64,000 nt of DNA. Source: Flaccisagitta enflata (Eukaryota; Chaetognatha; Sagittoidea; Aphragmophora). Under the pieces are notes generated by a model. That model worked only from the letters and a program-made list of their open reading frames with translations. It was not told the origin of the DNA and did not search any database. The DNA is taken from NCBI GenBank assembly GCA_965153355.1, contig OZ231126.1, positions 27,900,001 to 27,964,000 of the forward strand, written 5' to 3'. Of this stretch, positions 52,041 through 64,000 are shown in pieces (position 1 is the stretch's first letter; every line of letters starts with the position of its first letter). A program made the translations under genes and the position numbers.

Positions 52041-52268
52041 CAAGTGACGCGGGGTCACAATATCGTTGTGGATGGGTGGGCAGGGGCAGCCAACTCCCAT
52101 CTACACTCAACGCCCCTCCCAACATCCTTCCAACACAGATATAAACACAAAGCTTCTGAAACGCTCGTTTTCTTACTTGACGACTCATGCTTACGGACCA
52201 GCGGACGGAACGACGGACCAATGGACAGACGGACAAAGCCTCTTATAGAGTTGCGTGTCCGCAACTAA
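52041..52268 (-). mobile_element. Hairpin-ended short element, AGTTGCGGAC class
   Basis: GTGACGCGGGGTCAC, far-end GTTGTGGAT (decayed GTTGCGGAC), GGAC tract, CTCTTATAG, hairpin AGTTGCGTGTCCGCAACT at 52249-52266. Confidence 0.7.
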
Positions 52269-52399
52269 ACACTGCTTGAGAACCAAAATAATTCTGTTGG
52301 ACGGATAGATGCACGAACAAACAGTTCATCAACCATCAAAGCCTGCCAGAGCGACATGCCAGCAAAGAGTACCAATCCTCGTGATGTTTAGCATGCTAA

Positions 52400-52628
52400 C
52401 AAGTGACGCAGGGTCACAATATCGTTGCGGTCGGGTGGGCAGGGGCACCCAATCCCCAATCCCACCCCTAACCACTCCTGCCACGCACTCACATGCCCAC
52501 ACACACACATAAAAACAAATGCAGTATCATACATGCGCGTTTTTCGCGTTTTCAACTCGAGCGTGACGGACCGACCAACGGACGGACGGACAGACAAAGC
52601 CTCTTATAGTGTTGCGTGTCCAAAACTG
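52400..52628 (-). mobile_element. Hairpin-ended short element, AGTTGCG class, second tandem-like copy
   Basis: GTGACGCAGGGTCAC, GTTGCGGTCGGGTGGGCAGG, GGAC tract, CTCTTATAG and a decayed hairpin at 52,611-52,628. Same orientation as the 52,041 copy. Confidence 0.65.
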
Positions 52629-53688
52629 AAGAGTGTGAAAGAATAACGGAACGAAGACAGTGTGACTTAAAACGCTCGCTCAACACTTATATGGGCTTTC
52701 GGCGTCAGCCCTTCTTTGGTCGATTTGTTGCATTTGCAGAGGAGTTGCAAGGTCATCTGATCGGGGAAAAAATCGAAGTTAGTCTTCGATTTTTTGACAT
52801 ATTTGAGAAAAATATGGTTTTTGTTTTCTTATGTGAAAATTGAGAATCTCAACCGAGCGATTGAGGCTTCCAATGAAATTTATAGGGTAAGTAAATTTGA
52901 TAATTCTCTTTCATTTGGCGCCAAGCAGAATGTTCTACGACCAATATTTTTTGCGTTATGATTTTTTAAATATTTATTTACAAAAAAATTTAAATAGAAT
53001 TTTTTTCGATTTATCATAATTTTAAGGAGAATCAATAAAGGAGTGTATTCATGTTTGTTTGAGCATGCAAATACAAGAAAACATGTCTATGAGCATAGCT
53101 ACTTATCTGTGAGGGTGTTTTTGAGCATTCTGGCTCATTTTGCTCAATCTTTTTTTCTGATTTCAAATGCGATAAATGAATGTTAAAGCAAGCAGATACA
53201 AAAAAACATATCAGTAAGCATAACTGCTCTTCTGTGAGGGTGTTTTTGAATATACTAGTTCATTTAGCTCACTTAGTCCCCGACGAACAGTTTTCGTCGG
53301 TGACTATGTGATGGACCTGATCGTGTTGTCTGTTTGTTTAAAACCTTCTCATATTTCCTGAACCAGACTTCAGAAGTTTATGAAACTTTACCAGTGTTAT
53401 TTTTATGTCAATGGGAGCTTGTGTACCAATTTTCAGAAAAATTCACTAACTTTTACTACCCTTTGCCTATTATTTTTATGGTAATATTTTACTGGACTTA
53501 GGCGATTTACATAGGCAGAGGGTAGTAAACTTATGTGAATTTTTTTTTAATTTGGTATACAAGTAAGGGTCACTGGATAAGCAGCCCCTGCAAAATTCGA
53601 ATTAAATCTGAAGTCTGGTTCATGAGATATTAGCTAATTTATTTATGTAGTAATATGTTACTGGGACTTAGGCGATTTACATAGGCAG

Positions 53689-53995
53689 TAGGGTGGTCGG
53701 GAATTAGGTCAAATTTTATATATTGATATACTTGGGCCCTTTGCACAAATATCCAATAAAAGAAGGATTTCTCACAAGCTGGGGTGTGAAATCAAACAAG
53801 AAACCTTGTCGGCAAAACCATAGGCTTACAATGGGGACTTTTTTATTGCCATAGGAAGCCTATAGTTTTGCCGACATGGTTTATTCTTCAAACTCAGACC
53901 GCTCCTTGTGGGAAGACCTTCTAATTTGGTACATTTATGCAATAAACTAGAGTATATCACTTTTTGAAATTTGTCCCTTATCCATGACCACCCTA
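53689..53995. mobile_element. hAT-type MITE, 307 bp
   Basis: Ends TAGGGTGGTC and GACCACCCTA. ATAGGCAG flanks both sides (53681-53688, 53996-54003), an 8-bp target duplication. The middle folds on itself (TTGTCGGCAAAACCATAGGC and its complement). Confidence 0.8.
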
Positions 53996-54594
53996 ATAGG
54001 CAGAGGGTAGTAAACTTATGTGAATTTTTTTTTAATTTTGTGTACAAGTAAAGGATAGTAAATAAACCACCCCTGCAAAATTCGAATTAAATCTGAAGTC
54101 TGGTTTAGGAGATATTAGCTTATTTATGTAGTAATATGTTACTCGGACTTAGGCAGTTTACATAGGCAAAGGGTAGTAAAGTTATGTGATTTTTTTTTTA
54201 ATTTGGTATTCATTTAAAGGACATCAATTGAACAGCCCCTGCAAAATTCGATTTAAATCTGAAGTCTGGTTTATGAGATATAAACATATTTATGTAGTAA
54301 TATATTACTGCTGTGAGAGTGGGTGAATTGTTCATTGAGGAGATTCGCACTTTTCTCATTTACATATTGCGGATGACCATTTATTTGTTCAAAGATTTTT
54401 GTGTGATGCATTTATTAATTAAATATCATTTTACATTCACTCATGTTGTTGTTCAGCTTTATAGCAATTTCATTATTACGATTTAAATGATAAACAATTA
54501 CTAATTTAGTTACTTGTAATTCCCAACGCTGAACTACTTATAGTATTCAGAAGATTTGGTCTGGTCAAAGTTCACCTTCATGGTAAAAAGGTTT

Positions 54595-54695
<101 letters not shown>

Positions 54696-55108
54696 GCCAG
54701 CCAGCGAGCGCACGGATACCAAGGTGTTTAGTGTTTAAGGTGTCATGGACTCAGGTTTTTTTTTAATTTTTTTTTTTAATTTTGTTGAAATTTTTTTTTG
54801 AAAAAAATTTTTTTAATTTTTTTTTTGAAAAAAATTTTATTTTTATTTTTTGCTAATTTTTTTTGAAAATTTTTTGAAAAATTTTTTTGATAATTTTTTT
54901 TTTTTTTTTAAAATTTTTTTTTTTGTCGTGTATCTTCTCTAGTCGCGTTTACGCGACGAGAAAGCTTCAAAAATTACAGTAATTTTGAAGCTTTTTTTTA
55001 TAGGATAAATAGATAAACATTTGATGTGAGCATGCAAATATAAGAAAGCATGTCAATGAGCATAACTGATTGTCTGGTTGAGTGATTTTAAGCATTTTAG
55101 CTCATCTA

Positions 55109-56490
55109 CAGGCCTGAATTTAGCAATTTTGTTGAGCGTGCACACCGGGCACGCTCCTCACAGTTTAAGCGTGCCCGACAGAGAATGAGCGTGCCCGGTT
55201 TTTGACCTTATCTTTACATTTACTTTAGATTCAGTCATATAAACAATACATTACTATAGTGATCCCCCAGCATTTGTGTCCACATTAAGCAAAGAATAAA
55301 CAAAAAAGGGAAGAAAAATGATGCTAGTTTATTTGTGTTCTTTCTTTTTGTTACAATATCAAACAACTAAAGTCCTTAAAACCTATTATGACTGAATAAC
55401 ATTTCTGTTAATTCAGAATTACCCTTGATGAATAAAAGACAAAACAAATGAACAAACAAATAGACAAATGAATGAATAAATGTTGAAATGAGAGTTAACT
55501 CAATTGAGTTTTCCTTTGATAGATGGTTTCAGAGATGCATCTTCATTTTAATACCATACGACATGGTTTTTTTTAATATGAGATTTTCACTGCCACAGCT
55601 GATTTTTCACTCCCAAGATAAATTGATCAGACACTTTCAATGAGCCACCTAGAAGTTGTGGATGTGTATTTTTGTTGAGAATTTTCATGGATATCTCATA
55701 AGGATGACTTATTTAGTGTAAAAAGTAATAATATGTGGGTAAAAATGCAACTTTTTATAAAGAAAATTATCTTTTATCACCAGACAAGCCCCACGAAAAA
55801 TTCTTAATTTGCATTGAAAATGACTAAATCAAAAAACTAAAAACATGGCCCTTGTCTAAAGACGTATAAGAAGGGAGCCATGTTCTCGGAAATGCAAAAA
55901 AATTCAACCGGAAGCAGATTAAGAATTTTTCGCAAAACCTCATCACAATTTTTATCACTCAATTTTCAGTAAATCGTTTTCCTATTCCCTATCTTTTTCT
56001 CAGTATGTTGATTATAAAACGTATCCCCGCTACGAATCTGGGTTGGAAGAGCGCAGTGATGTGATTACCACTCAGAATCAGCAGAGAGAAGCAATAGTGT
56101 GAAGGGAAATCCATGAATTAGCGCTAAAATATAGCTGACAAAATTATCGCGCGATTGCGCCGAGCGTGTCATACACCCTGTAAAATAAGGAAAAGAGGAA
56201 TAAATGAATGAATGAATAAATGGATGAATGAATGAATGAATGAATGTATAAATTGATAACTGGCAAGATGAATGAATAATTGAGATGATAATTTAACAAA
56301 TCTAAAACCTGTTTCAAACAAATAAATGATTGATCTCCACACAAAGAAAAAAAAATTGTAACCTTTTAAAAATTTTGATAGTCCTATGTGAGAGGAGAGT
56401 GCCAGCCGGGCACGCCATCAGCAAAACCAGCGTGCCAGACAGCAAAACAGAGTGCATCGGGCACGCGGGCACGCTCTAAATTCAGGCCTG
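55109..56490. mobile_element. hAT-type non-autonomous element, copy 1 (1,382 bp)
   Basis: Ends CAGGCCTGAATTTAG and CTAAATTCAGGCCTG; subterminal GGGCACGC/GCGTGCCC repeats; CTCATCTA on both sides (55101-55108, 56491-56498). No long reading frame. Confidence 0.85.
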
Positions 56491-56522
56491 CTCATCTAGC
56501 TCAATTGGCTCAGTCCTATCTT

Positions 56523-57904
56523 CAGGCCTGAATTTAGCAATTTTGTTGAGCGTGCACACCGGGCACGCTCCTCACAGTTTAAGCGTGCCCGACAGAGAAT
56601 GAGCGTGCCCGGTTTTTGACCTTATCTTTACATTTACTTTAGATTCAGTCATATAAACAATACATTACTATAGTGATCCCCCAGCATTTGTGTCCACATT
56701 AAGCAAAGAATAAACAAAAAAGGGAAGAAAAATGATGCTAGTTTATTTGTGTTCTTTCTTTTTGTTACAATATCAAACAACTAAAGTCCTTAAAACCTAT
56801 TATGACTGAATAACATTTCTGTTAATTCAGAATTACCCTTGATGAATAAAAGACAAAACAAATGAACAAACAAATAGACAAATGAATGAATAAATGTTGA
56901 AATGAGAGTTAACTCAATTGAGTTTTCCTTTGATAGATGGTTTCAGAGATGCATCTTCATTTTAATACCATACGACATGGTTTTTTTTAATATGAGATTT
57001 TCACTGCCACAGCTGATTTTTCATTCCCAAGATAAATTGATCAGACACTTTCAATGAGCCACCTAGAAGTTGTGGATGTGTATTTTTGTTGAGAATTTGC
57101 ATGGATATCTCATAAGGTTGACTTATTTAGTGTAAAAAGTAGTAATATGTGGGTGAAAATGCAACTTTTTATAAAGAAAATTATCTTTTATCACCAGACA
57201 AGCCCCACGAAAAATTCTTAATTTGCATTGAAAATGACTAAATCAAAAAACTAAAAACATGGCCCTTGTCTAAAGACGTATAAGAAGGGAGCCATGTTCT
57301 CGGAAATGCAAAAAAGTTCAACCGGAAGCAGATTAAGAATTTTTCGCAAAACCTCATCACAATTTTTATCACTCAATTTTCAGTAAATCGTTTTCCTATT
57401 CCCTATCTTTTTCTCAGTATGTTGATTATAAAACGTATCCCCGCTACGAATCTGGGTTGGAAGAGCGCAGTGATGTGATTACCACTCAGAATCAGCAGAG
57501 AGAAGCAATAGTGTGAAGGGAAATCCATGAATTAGCGCTAAAATATAGCTGACAAAATTATCGCGCGATTGCGCCGAGCGTGTCATACACCCTGTAAAAT
57601 AAGGAAAAGAGGAATAAATGGATGAATGAATAAATGGATGAATGAATGAATGAATGAATGTATAAATTGATAACTGGCAAGATGAATGAATAATTGAGAT
57701 GATAATTTAACAAATCTAAAACCTGTTTCAAACAAATAAATGATTGATCTCCACACAAAGAAAAAAAAATTGTAACCTTTTAAAAATTTTGATAGTCCTA
57801 TGTGAGAGGAGAGTGCCAGCCGGGCACGCCATCAGCAAAACCAGCGTGCCAGACAGCAAAACAGAGTGCATCGGGCACGCGGGCACGCTCTAAATTCAGG
57901 CCTG
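56523..57904. mobile_element. hAT-type non-autonomous element, copy 2 (1,382 bp)
   Basis: Same length and ends as copy 1, with roughly seven substitutions by eye. It has its own target duplication CCTATCTT (56515-56522, 57905-57912). Same orientation as copy 1. Confidence 0.85.
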
Positions 57905-58552
57905 CCTATCTTTCTCTGACTTTCAATGCAATCAATACATGCAATTACTCTTGATTTGATTTAACAAATATAAAAATTTACATAAACTGGTAATAAAAGT
58001 TTGGTGAAAAATGACCAATGCTTACGACTTTTTTCCTCACGGCGACAGCCGCCATTCCTGGTAGTAGATTCACCCGTTGTTTGTTTCTGTTTTTGGGGTT
58101 TTTTTTTTGACAATCGATTTGCCCAAGTCTGTGAGTTGGTATGAGTGTCTTGTCGGTCTGTCTCCGTCGTATTCTGGTTTTAACGTCAACTCTAAGCATC
58201 AATCAATGTGTCAGTCCTGGGATCAATTTCGTTCTTCGCATAGCTTCCCCTGCCCCTCTCTACGTGACTAGCATCCGTGCATCCGGCCTCCCCTCGGTGT
58301 TGAGGTATGGCACAGTTGATCTGAGATGGGTTTAAAAAAATACTTAAAAGGAAAAGAATTACTTCCACCTTAAAAGTAGCGTCAACTTCGGTAGAAAGCT
58401 AAATAATTGCACAACCAGGCTGGTCTCTTATCAAACAATTATCTCAACACTTTCACATGCAAAAGAATCTGCATTTGGGGTCTGTGGCTTAATTCAGAAG
58501 GCAGCAACTCTCCCTTGATCGCTGCATTTTCCCAGGCGGTAGATTTGAAAAC

Positions 58553-58692
58553 AAGGCCGGATACACGGCCAATACCAGTCGCGGACGGGTGGGCAGGGGC
58601 GGAAATGCGTACTTTTCGACTCGAGCGTGACGGACCGACCAACCAACCGACGGACGGACGGACAAAGCCTCTTATAGAGTCGCTAGTCCGCC
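58553..58692 (-). mobile_element. Hairpin-ended short element, AGTCGCGGAC class, short form
   Basis: CAAGGCCGGATACACGGCC, AGTCGCGGAC at 58577-58586, GGAC tract, CTCTTATAGAGTCGCTAGTC at the hairpin end. Confidence 0.6.
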
Positions 58693-60159
58693 CTAAGCTG
58701 CAAATTGTATGGAGACTTATATTTAGTTTATTCACATGTGATGAAACATGTAGCACTATGTAGAAAAAAGAAAAATGGATAAAATGGACACGAGCAATAG
58801 AAAAATGTAAAGTATGCATCTTCATGATCTTCAGATCAGAGACAAAAAGATCACTTATGGAGACTGGAGAGTCGCTCTTTTATAAACCGGTGAGGCGGAC
58901 TGATACAGCCTTATATAGTCCACGACTAGAAAAGAAAAAGCTCACACTCGGCACTCGAGCGTGATCATTATCGGCGGTCGGCATGGGAAAACACCGGCTT
59001 AATCAAGTCGGTTTGAGAGCCGGCGTTGCAGTGATTGAACGGAAGGCGGTCGCGCGTGATTTATATTCATTAGTTTCTTGTTTTCCTTCACAACAAAGGC
59101 TGTAACCTTGTGATTACAACACAAGTGTCATTTCTCTATCATCGTTGGGTTCCACGCTCTTGAATTCTTCAGTATTCCAGTGATAAATATGTGCAACATT
59201 TTATTCCCAAAGCGGATCTACGGTCTATTGTTTTTCATTATCGTCAAGAGAGATTAATTGGATTCTTTTTGATTTTTTTCCTTCCCGAGTGATTGAAAAT
59301 GTGACATGCCGCCAGATGGTGGTTTCCAACTCACAAAGCCGCCGTCTGTCCAATGTCCATCATTTTTTCCGTCTCTTGACATTTAACTACGATTGCGCAG
59401 CTCTTGAATTTAGCACACCGTCGGTCGGTCGGTCGGTTTGTCGGTTCTTTGGACGCTCTGTGAAAATGGTCTGTCCCCGCCAAACGTATACCATTGACCA
59501 AATTGTATATCACTTCAATATCACCCAGGGTTTTAGGGAGCGTCTGCTCATGAATAATTAACACTGCCACACGTTGGACCATGCTCTGTTACATTTCAGG
59601 CTGCATCGATCACGTGCAAATGGAGTGATGAATGGACGCTCGAACGGGCAGTGACCTTCTGACAAACAAGGTCGCGCGTAAGCAAAAGTAATGGATTCAC
59701 GGGTTTTTAAACTTTTCATATGATCTCATTTGTTTCAAAATTATTATTATGGCAACAATAACAATGGTGAGAACAGCGCAGTCAAACTATTACAAAGTAT
59801 AGCATCATGGGAGAACCTGCCTTTTTTCGGATTCGAACACTTCAACCCTTGTTTCCCACCTTTTATGGTGTCGCCGTCACAAGCGGCTATTGCCCCTCGC
59901 ATTGACGCGACGCCATGAAGGGGTCGTATCTACGTCATCATCGCCATGTTGATCAAGGAATACAGAATTCCGCTCCCCCTCTCCGTGGAAGAATACCGAA
60001 TAGCTCAACTTTACATGATTCAAAAGAAAAGTCGACAGGTAAATCGAGGATGAAGCCCATGCGCGCGCTGCATACTGTTGCATGCATGGCGAAATGTTTT
60101 GACGTGTAGCGATTGATTAAGCCAATAAGCTATGCGGACCGTTGGACTGCAGCAATGGT
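58693..60159. other. Intergenic, unclassified
   Basis: A short (GGTC)n at 59,422-59,440; otherwise I see no gene or element with defined ends. Confidence 0.4.
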
Positions 60160-61235
60160 CGATGCCGCATATTCTTGCCGTTTGAATCTAACTCTTTAGA
60201 TGCAGTTCTCACACCGTGGGCCTTAATTGGATACGAGTTTAAAAAAATCCCCGAAGGTAGTGACTTACATAAGTAGGTATACAATAGATTGGTATTGACT
60301 GGAAAAAAAATTCCTTTGAAACTTACATCAGTCACTAGGGATTTGATATTTTGTTATAATGTATAGACCCTAAGGATTGACGATGGTATGACATTCTACT
60401 TGTTAGAATTTTCAAAATATCACACTTATATTTTTATGATAAAACAACAATCACTTTTTCTGAGCACCTTATCAAAATCAACTTTAATTGGAAAACCTGG
60501 AATTGAATCTTGAACTTTTAAAAAAAAATGTCAAGAGATTTAAGTCAAGTGAGTTAACCACTAGACCAATTCTTAAGATTTTCAAGGGAAATTTTTTTAG
60601 TATATTCAAAAGAATTTTCTATCCACAGAGCTGCCATACCTCATCGTCAACCCTATAGGACATAAGCATTATACAGACACAGTTTCATTTCATTGGCGCA
60701 AATGGTAGTTAGGATATGAGGGCCCCCGTATTTCCAAGTCTAGACGACATCTACTGTATAAGGGAGAGAATTGATACCGATTGTTAAAAAAAATTCCTTT
60801 GAAATTTTTTACAAAAATCACTAAAACATTTAAAATTTTTTTAATGTTTCATATAAATCTTTAGGATTTATATGTTTTGGAATTCTATTCTTGTTAGAAT
60901 TTTCAATCATTTGATAGGTCACACTGTATATTTTTATGATAAAACAACATTTTCTTTTTCTGAGCTTCCGTTATAACAAAAACAACTTATCAAATGGTTG
61001 GAAATTTTGCCAGGAATATGAATCTTGAATCGGAATTTCCAAAACTATAAATGTTAAAGATTTATATTCAATATTCAAAAAATTTTAGTGATTTTCAAGG
61101 GAAATTTTTTTCTTGAGTGAACATCAATTCTCTATTTCAAAATATCCCTAATAATACAAATTATTACTATCGGGGATTTTTTTGAACTCGTATCCAATTA
61201 AGCCCACTGTGTTCACGGCAAGAATATGTGGCACT
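60160..61235. mobile_element. Foldback element with about 100-bp arms
   Basis: CGCATATTCTTGCCG..TTAATTGGATACGAGTTTAA at 60,167-60,243 is the complement of 61,165-61,238. Inside, a roughly 270-bp segment is duplicated directly (60,300-60,560 and 60,785-61,090; shared TATTTTTATGATAAAACAAC). Confidence 0.65.
60480..60592 (-). repeat. Possible tRNA-derived SINE fragment
   Basis: On the minus strand, TGGTCTAGTGGTTAACTCAC resembles a tRNA A box and anticodon arm, and AGATTCAATTCC lies about 50 bp further as a weak B box. No tRNA fold is claimed. Confidence 0.3.
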
Positions 61236-61409
61236 TGATTGTCATGGTAATAAAACGACATTCTTCCACAGCCCACACTAACCATGTCTCTATTCACTCT
61301 TGAACCATTGAAGGAATCTCCGGGACTTCTGTGTCTCTTTCTTTCCTTCCGTTCTCCCTTTCAATTTTCTTTGTTCCTCACTCTTTCCATCTTTTTCTCA
61401 CTCTTTTCT

Positions 61410-61790
<381 letters not shown>

Positions 61791-62204
61791 CCCCTCCTCT
61801 CGCGCCCAACGGAAGTCGTCGTTCCTTTTCTTCCATTTTTCTCCCACTTTTTTTTCCTTCCTTTTCCTCCTACAATTCATTTTACCTCCCAATTTCCTCC
61901 ATCCAATTTGTTCTCAGTTTTTCAATTTCATGAAGATCGTTTTTTCTCTCCTGTTGGAAATCGTTCACTAATTACTTCCGCCTCATTCAGCCTTTTTTGA
62001 CAACCTTTTCCTCCTGAGAATATACTGTCTTTTTGCCCCCATTTGACAGTCATCGTACTGTGATTCTCGTCGTGTTCTCTTCAAATAACGGTGATTGAAC
62101 TTGTTTTTAGTTGCGTACACGTCCGTCGTCCGTCGGTCTGTCCGTCGGCCCATTGGTCCGTCAGCACGAGTCAAAAGTGGGAAAACGATCATTTTAAAAG
62201 CTTT

Positions 62205-62600
62205 TTGGGCAGCGGTCCCGAATGGGACAAAGTCCTGTAGAACACAGGGGGAATCTGTCCGTCCGTCCGTCTTTCCGTACGTCCGTTCCCCCCCCCTGCC
62301 CCATCCTCAGGGCTTTCTCCTTTGGGGCCCAAATCCAAACTGCATGGCCCAAATCCAAGCAAAATAGCCTAAATCCAAGCAAAATGGTCCAAGTCTGGCT
62401 AGAAAACCTGAATTATGGTCCAAGTTATATCATTTGGCCCCTTTAACCTATTTCTGGCTTCTGATACCTAGATTCCGGCTTCTAAAACCCACATCCTAGC
62501 CTTAGAGACCCAGACCTTGACCTCTGGGACTCTGATTCTGGCCTCATAGACCCAAATCCTGGCCTCAGAGACTTAAATCCCTGCTCCCAGACCAAGAAGA
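62205..62600. mobile_element. GTCCTGTAGAACACA family, truncated copy 5
   Basis: Left end GGGCAGCGGTCCCGAATGGG, GTCCTGTAGAACACAGGGGG, GTCC tract and CCAAATCC-type internal repeats; no matching right end found. Confidence 0.5.
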
Positions 62601-62879
62601 GAACCAGTAAGAGAAAGAGATACGATAAATTTGCAATGTGTGTGTAGTGAATACCTTTCCATGGGCAGGTACATCTGTCTGTTTGTCGGTAAAACGATTT
62701 CTTTGGTGAATCGATATTGGACAAAAAAAAAAAAAAGATTGCTTGGCACTGTTTTACCTTGCCTTGTTTTTGTTGTCACTTGTCTCTGTGTAGCAAACTG
62801 TCTTCTATTAGACCACTGTCCTCCATTAGCCTGTCCCTTTCTATCCGATTGTCTGTCTGCCTATCATACTTTTCAGTCT

Positions 62880-64000
62880 ATCTATCAAACTGTCTATCAA
62901 GGTGTCTGTCTATCAAAGTGTCTGTCTATCAAAGTTTCTGTCTATTAAAGTGTCTGTCTATCAAAGTGTCTGTCTATCAAAGTGTCTGTCTATCAAAGTG
63001 TCTGTCTACCAAAGTGTCTGTCTACCAAAGTGTCTGTCTATCAAAGTGTCTGTCTATCAAAGTGTCTGTCTATCAAAGTGTCTGTCTATCAAAGTGTATG
63101 TCTATCAAAGTGTCTGTCTATCAAAGTGTCTGTCTATCAAAGTGTCTGTCTATCAAAGTGTCTGTCTATCAAAGTGTCTGTCTATCAAAGTGTCTGTCTA
63201 TCAAAGTGTCTGTCTATCAAAGTGTCTGTCTATCAAAGTGTCTGTCTATCAAAGTGTCTGTCTATCAAAGTGTCTGTCTATCAAAGTGTCTGTCTATCAA
63301 AGTGTCTGTCTATCAAAGGGTCTGTCTTTCAAAGTGTCTGTCTTTCAAAGTGTCTGTCTATTAAACTGTCTGTCTATCACACTGTCTGTCTATCAAACTG
63401 TCTGTCTATCAAACTGTCTGTCTATCAAACTGTCTGTCTATCAAACTGTCTGTCTATTAAACTGTCTGTCTATCCAACTGTCTGTCTATCCAACTGTCTG
63501 TCTATCCAACTGTCTGTCTATCCAACTGTCTGTTTATCCAACTGTCTGTCTACCCAACTGTCTGTCTACCCAACTGTCTGTCTACCCAACTGTCTGTCTA
63601 CCCAACTGTCTGTCTACCCAACTGTCTGTCTACCCAACTGTCTGTCTACCCAACTGTCTGTCTACCCAACTGTCTGTCTACCCAACTGTCTGTCTACCCA
63701 ACTGTCTGTCTACCCAACTGTCTGTCTACCCAACTGTCTGTCTACCCAACTGTCTGTCTACCCAACTGTCTGTCTACCCAACTGTCTGTCTACCCAACTG
63801 TCTGTCTACCCAACTGTCTGTCTACCCAACTGTCTGTCTATTAAACTGTCTGTCTATTAAACTGTCTGTCTATCAAACTGTCTGTCTATCAAACTGTCTG
63901 TCTATCAAACTGTCTGTCTATCAAACTGTCTGTCTATCAAACTGTCTGTCTATCAAACTGTCTGTCTATCAAACTGTCTGTCTATCAAACTGTCTGTCTA
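62880..64000. repeat. 16-bp minisatellite running off the window
   Basis: Unit GTGTCTGTCTATCAAA to about 63,360, then CTGTCTGTCTATCCAA, CTGTCTGTCTACCCAA (63,545-63,835), and finally CTGTCTGTCTATCAAA. About 70 copies in view. Confidence 0.97.

Noticed and set aside
52041-52628. Genes suggested by Thr-Asp-Arg-Pro/Gln repeat frames
   Set aside because: The frames follow (GGAC)n tracts of hairpin-ended elements and recur at every copy.
55109-57904. Simple tandem duplication of a 1.4-kb segment
   Set aside because: Each copy has inverted ends and a different 8-bp target duplication, and copy A of the host repeat shows the empty sequence.
59289-59561. A 90-codon frame with no neighbours
   Set aside because: It spans a (GGTC)n tract, has no splice support and no recognisable domain.
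62717-64000. Long Cys/Leu/Ser repeat-protein frames at the right edge
   Set aside because: Same cause: a 16-bp minisatellite open in all frames, with no splice or start support.

Overview
This is nuclear DNA from an animal, most likely an invertebrate. The evidence is two intron-rich genes with GT-AG introns and animal orthologues, a BEL/Pao retrotransposon, hAT and Helentron-like DNA elements, and a very high load of mini- and microsatellites. The (CCGT)n-bearing short elements recall those of molluscs and other invertebrates, but the lineage cannot be resolved from the sequence alone.

Layout. (1) 2.5-17.35 kb, plus strand: 16 exons encoding the C-terminal half (about 846 residues) of a CARMIL/LRRC16-like actin capping-protein regulator. 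The N-terminal PH and leucine-rich-repeat exons would lie to the left of the window. Its introns hold a Tc1/mariner-like MITE, a long foldback, a three-level nest of elements and a 2-kb 16-bp minisatellite that runs into the last splice acceptor. (2) 17.35-31.2 kb: intergenic, made mostly of mobile elements and satellites, including a 3,060-bp hAT-type element with an 8-bp target duplication. (3) 31.2-51.41 kb, minus strand: a complete nine-exon lysosomal carboxypeptidase A (cathepsin A, CTSA) gene. The exons join in phase into 479 codons with the catalytic Ser, Asp and His motifs. The two genes are convergent. (4) Intron 6 of CTSA carries a 12,471-bp BEL/Pao element (35,006-47,476). It has 791-bp LTRs, a 5-bp target duplication, a broken gag-pol frame and two extra intact reading frames after pol. 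(5) 51.4-64 kb: upstream of CTSA there is only repeat DNA, including two independent hAT-type insertions of the same 1,382-bp element 32 bp apart, and a 16-bp minisatellite that runs off the right edge.

The most unusual pattern is a dispersed short family with at least a dozen copies. Each copy starts with a hairpin, continues through a TATAAGAGG-like block and a GTCC tetranucleotide tract, and ends with a copy of the hairpin arm before a second stem-loop. The arm sequence changes from copy to copy (AGTCGCGTGC, AGTCGCGGAC, AGTTGCGGAC, AGATGCGTCC), and the hairpin partner and the far-end copy usually change with it. This covariation fits Helentron-associated elements and deserves alignment.

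The two host genes are not known to work together. Both appear structurally intact despite the insertions.
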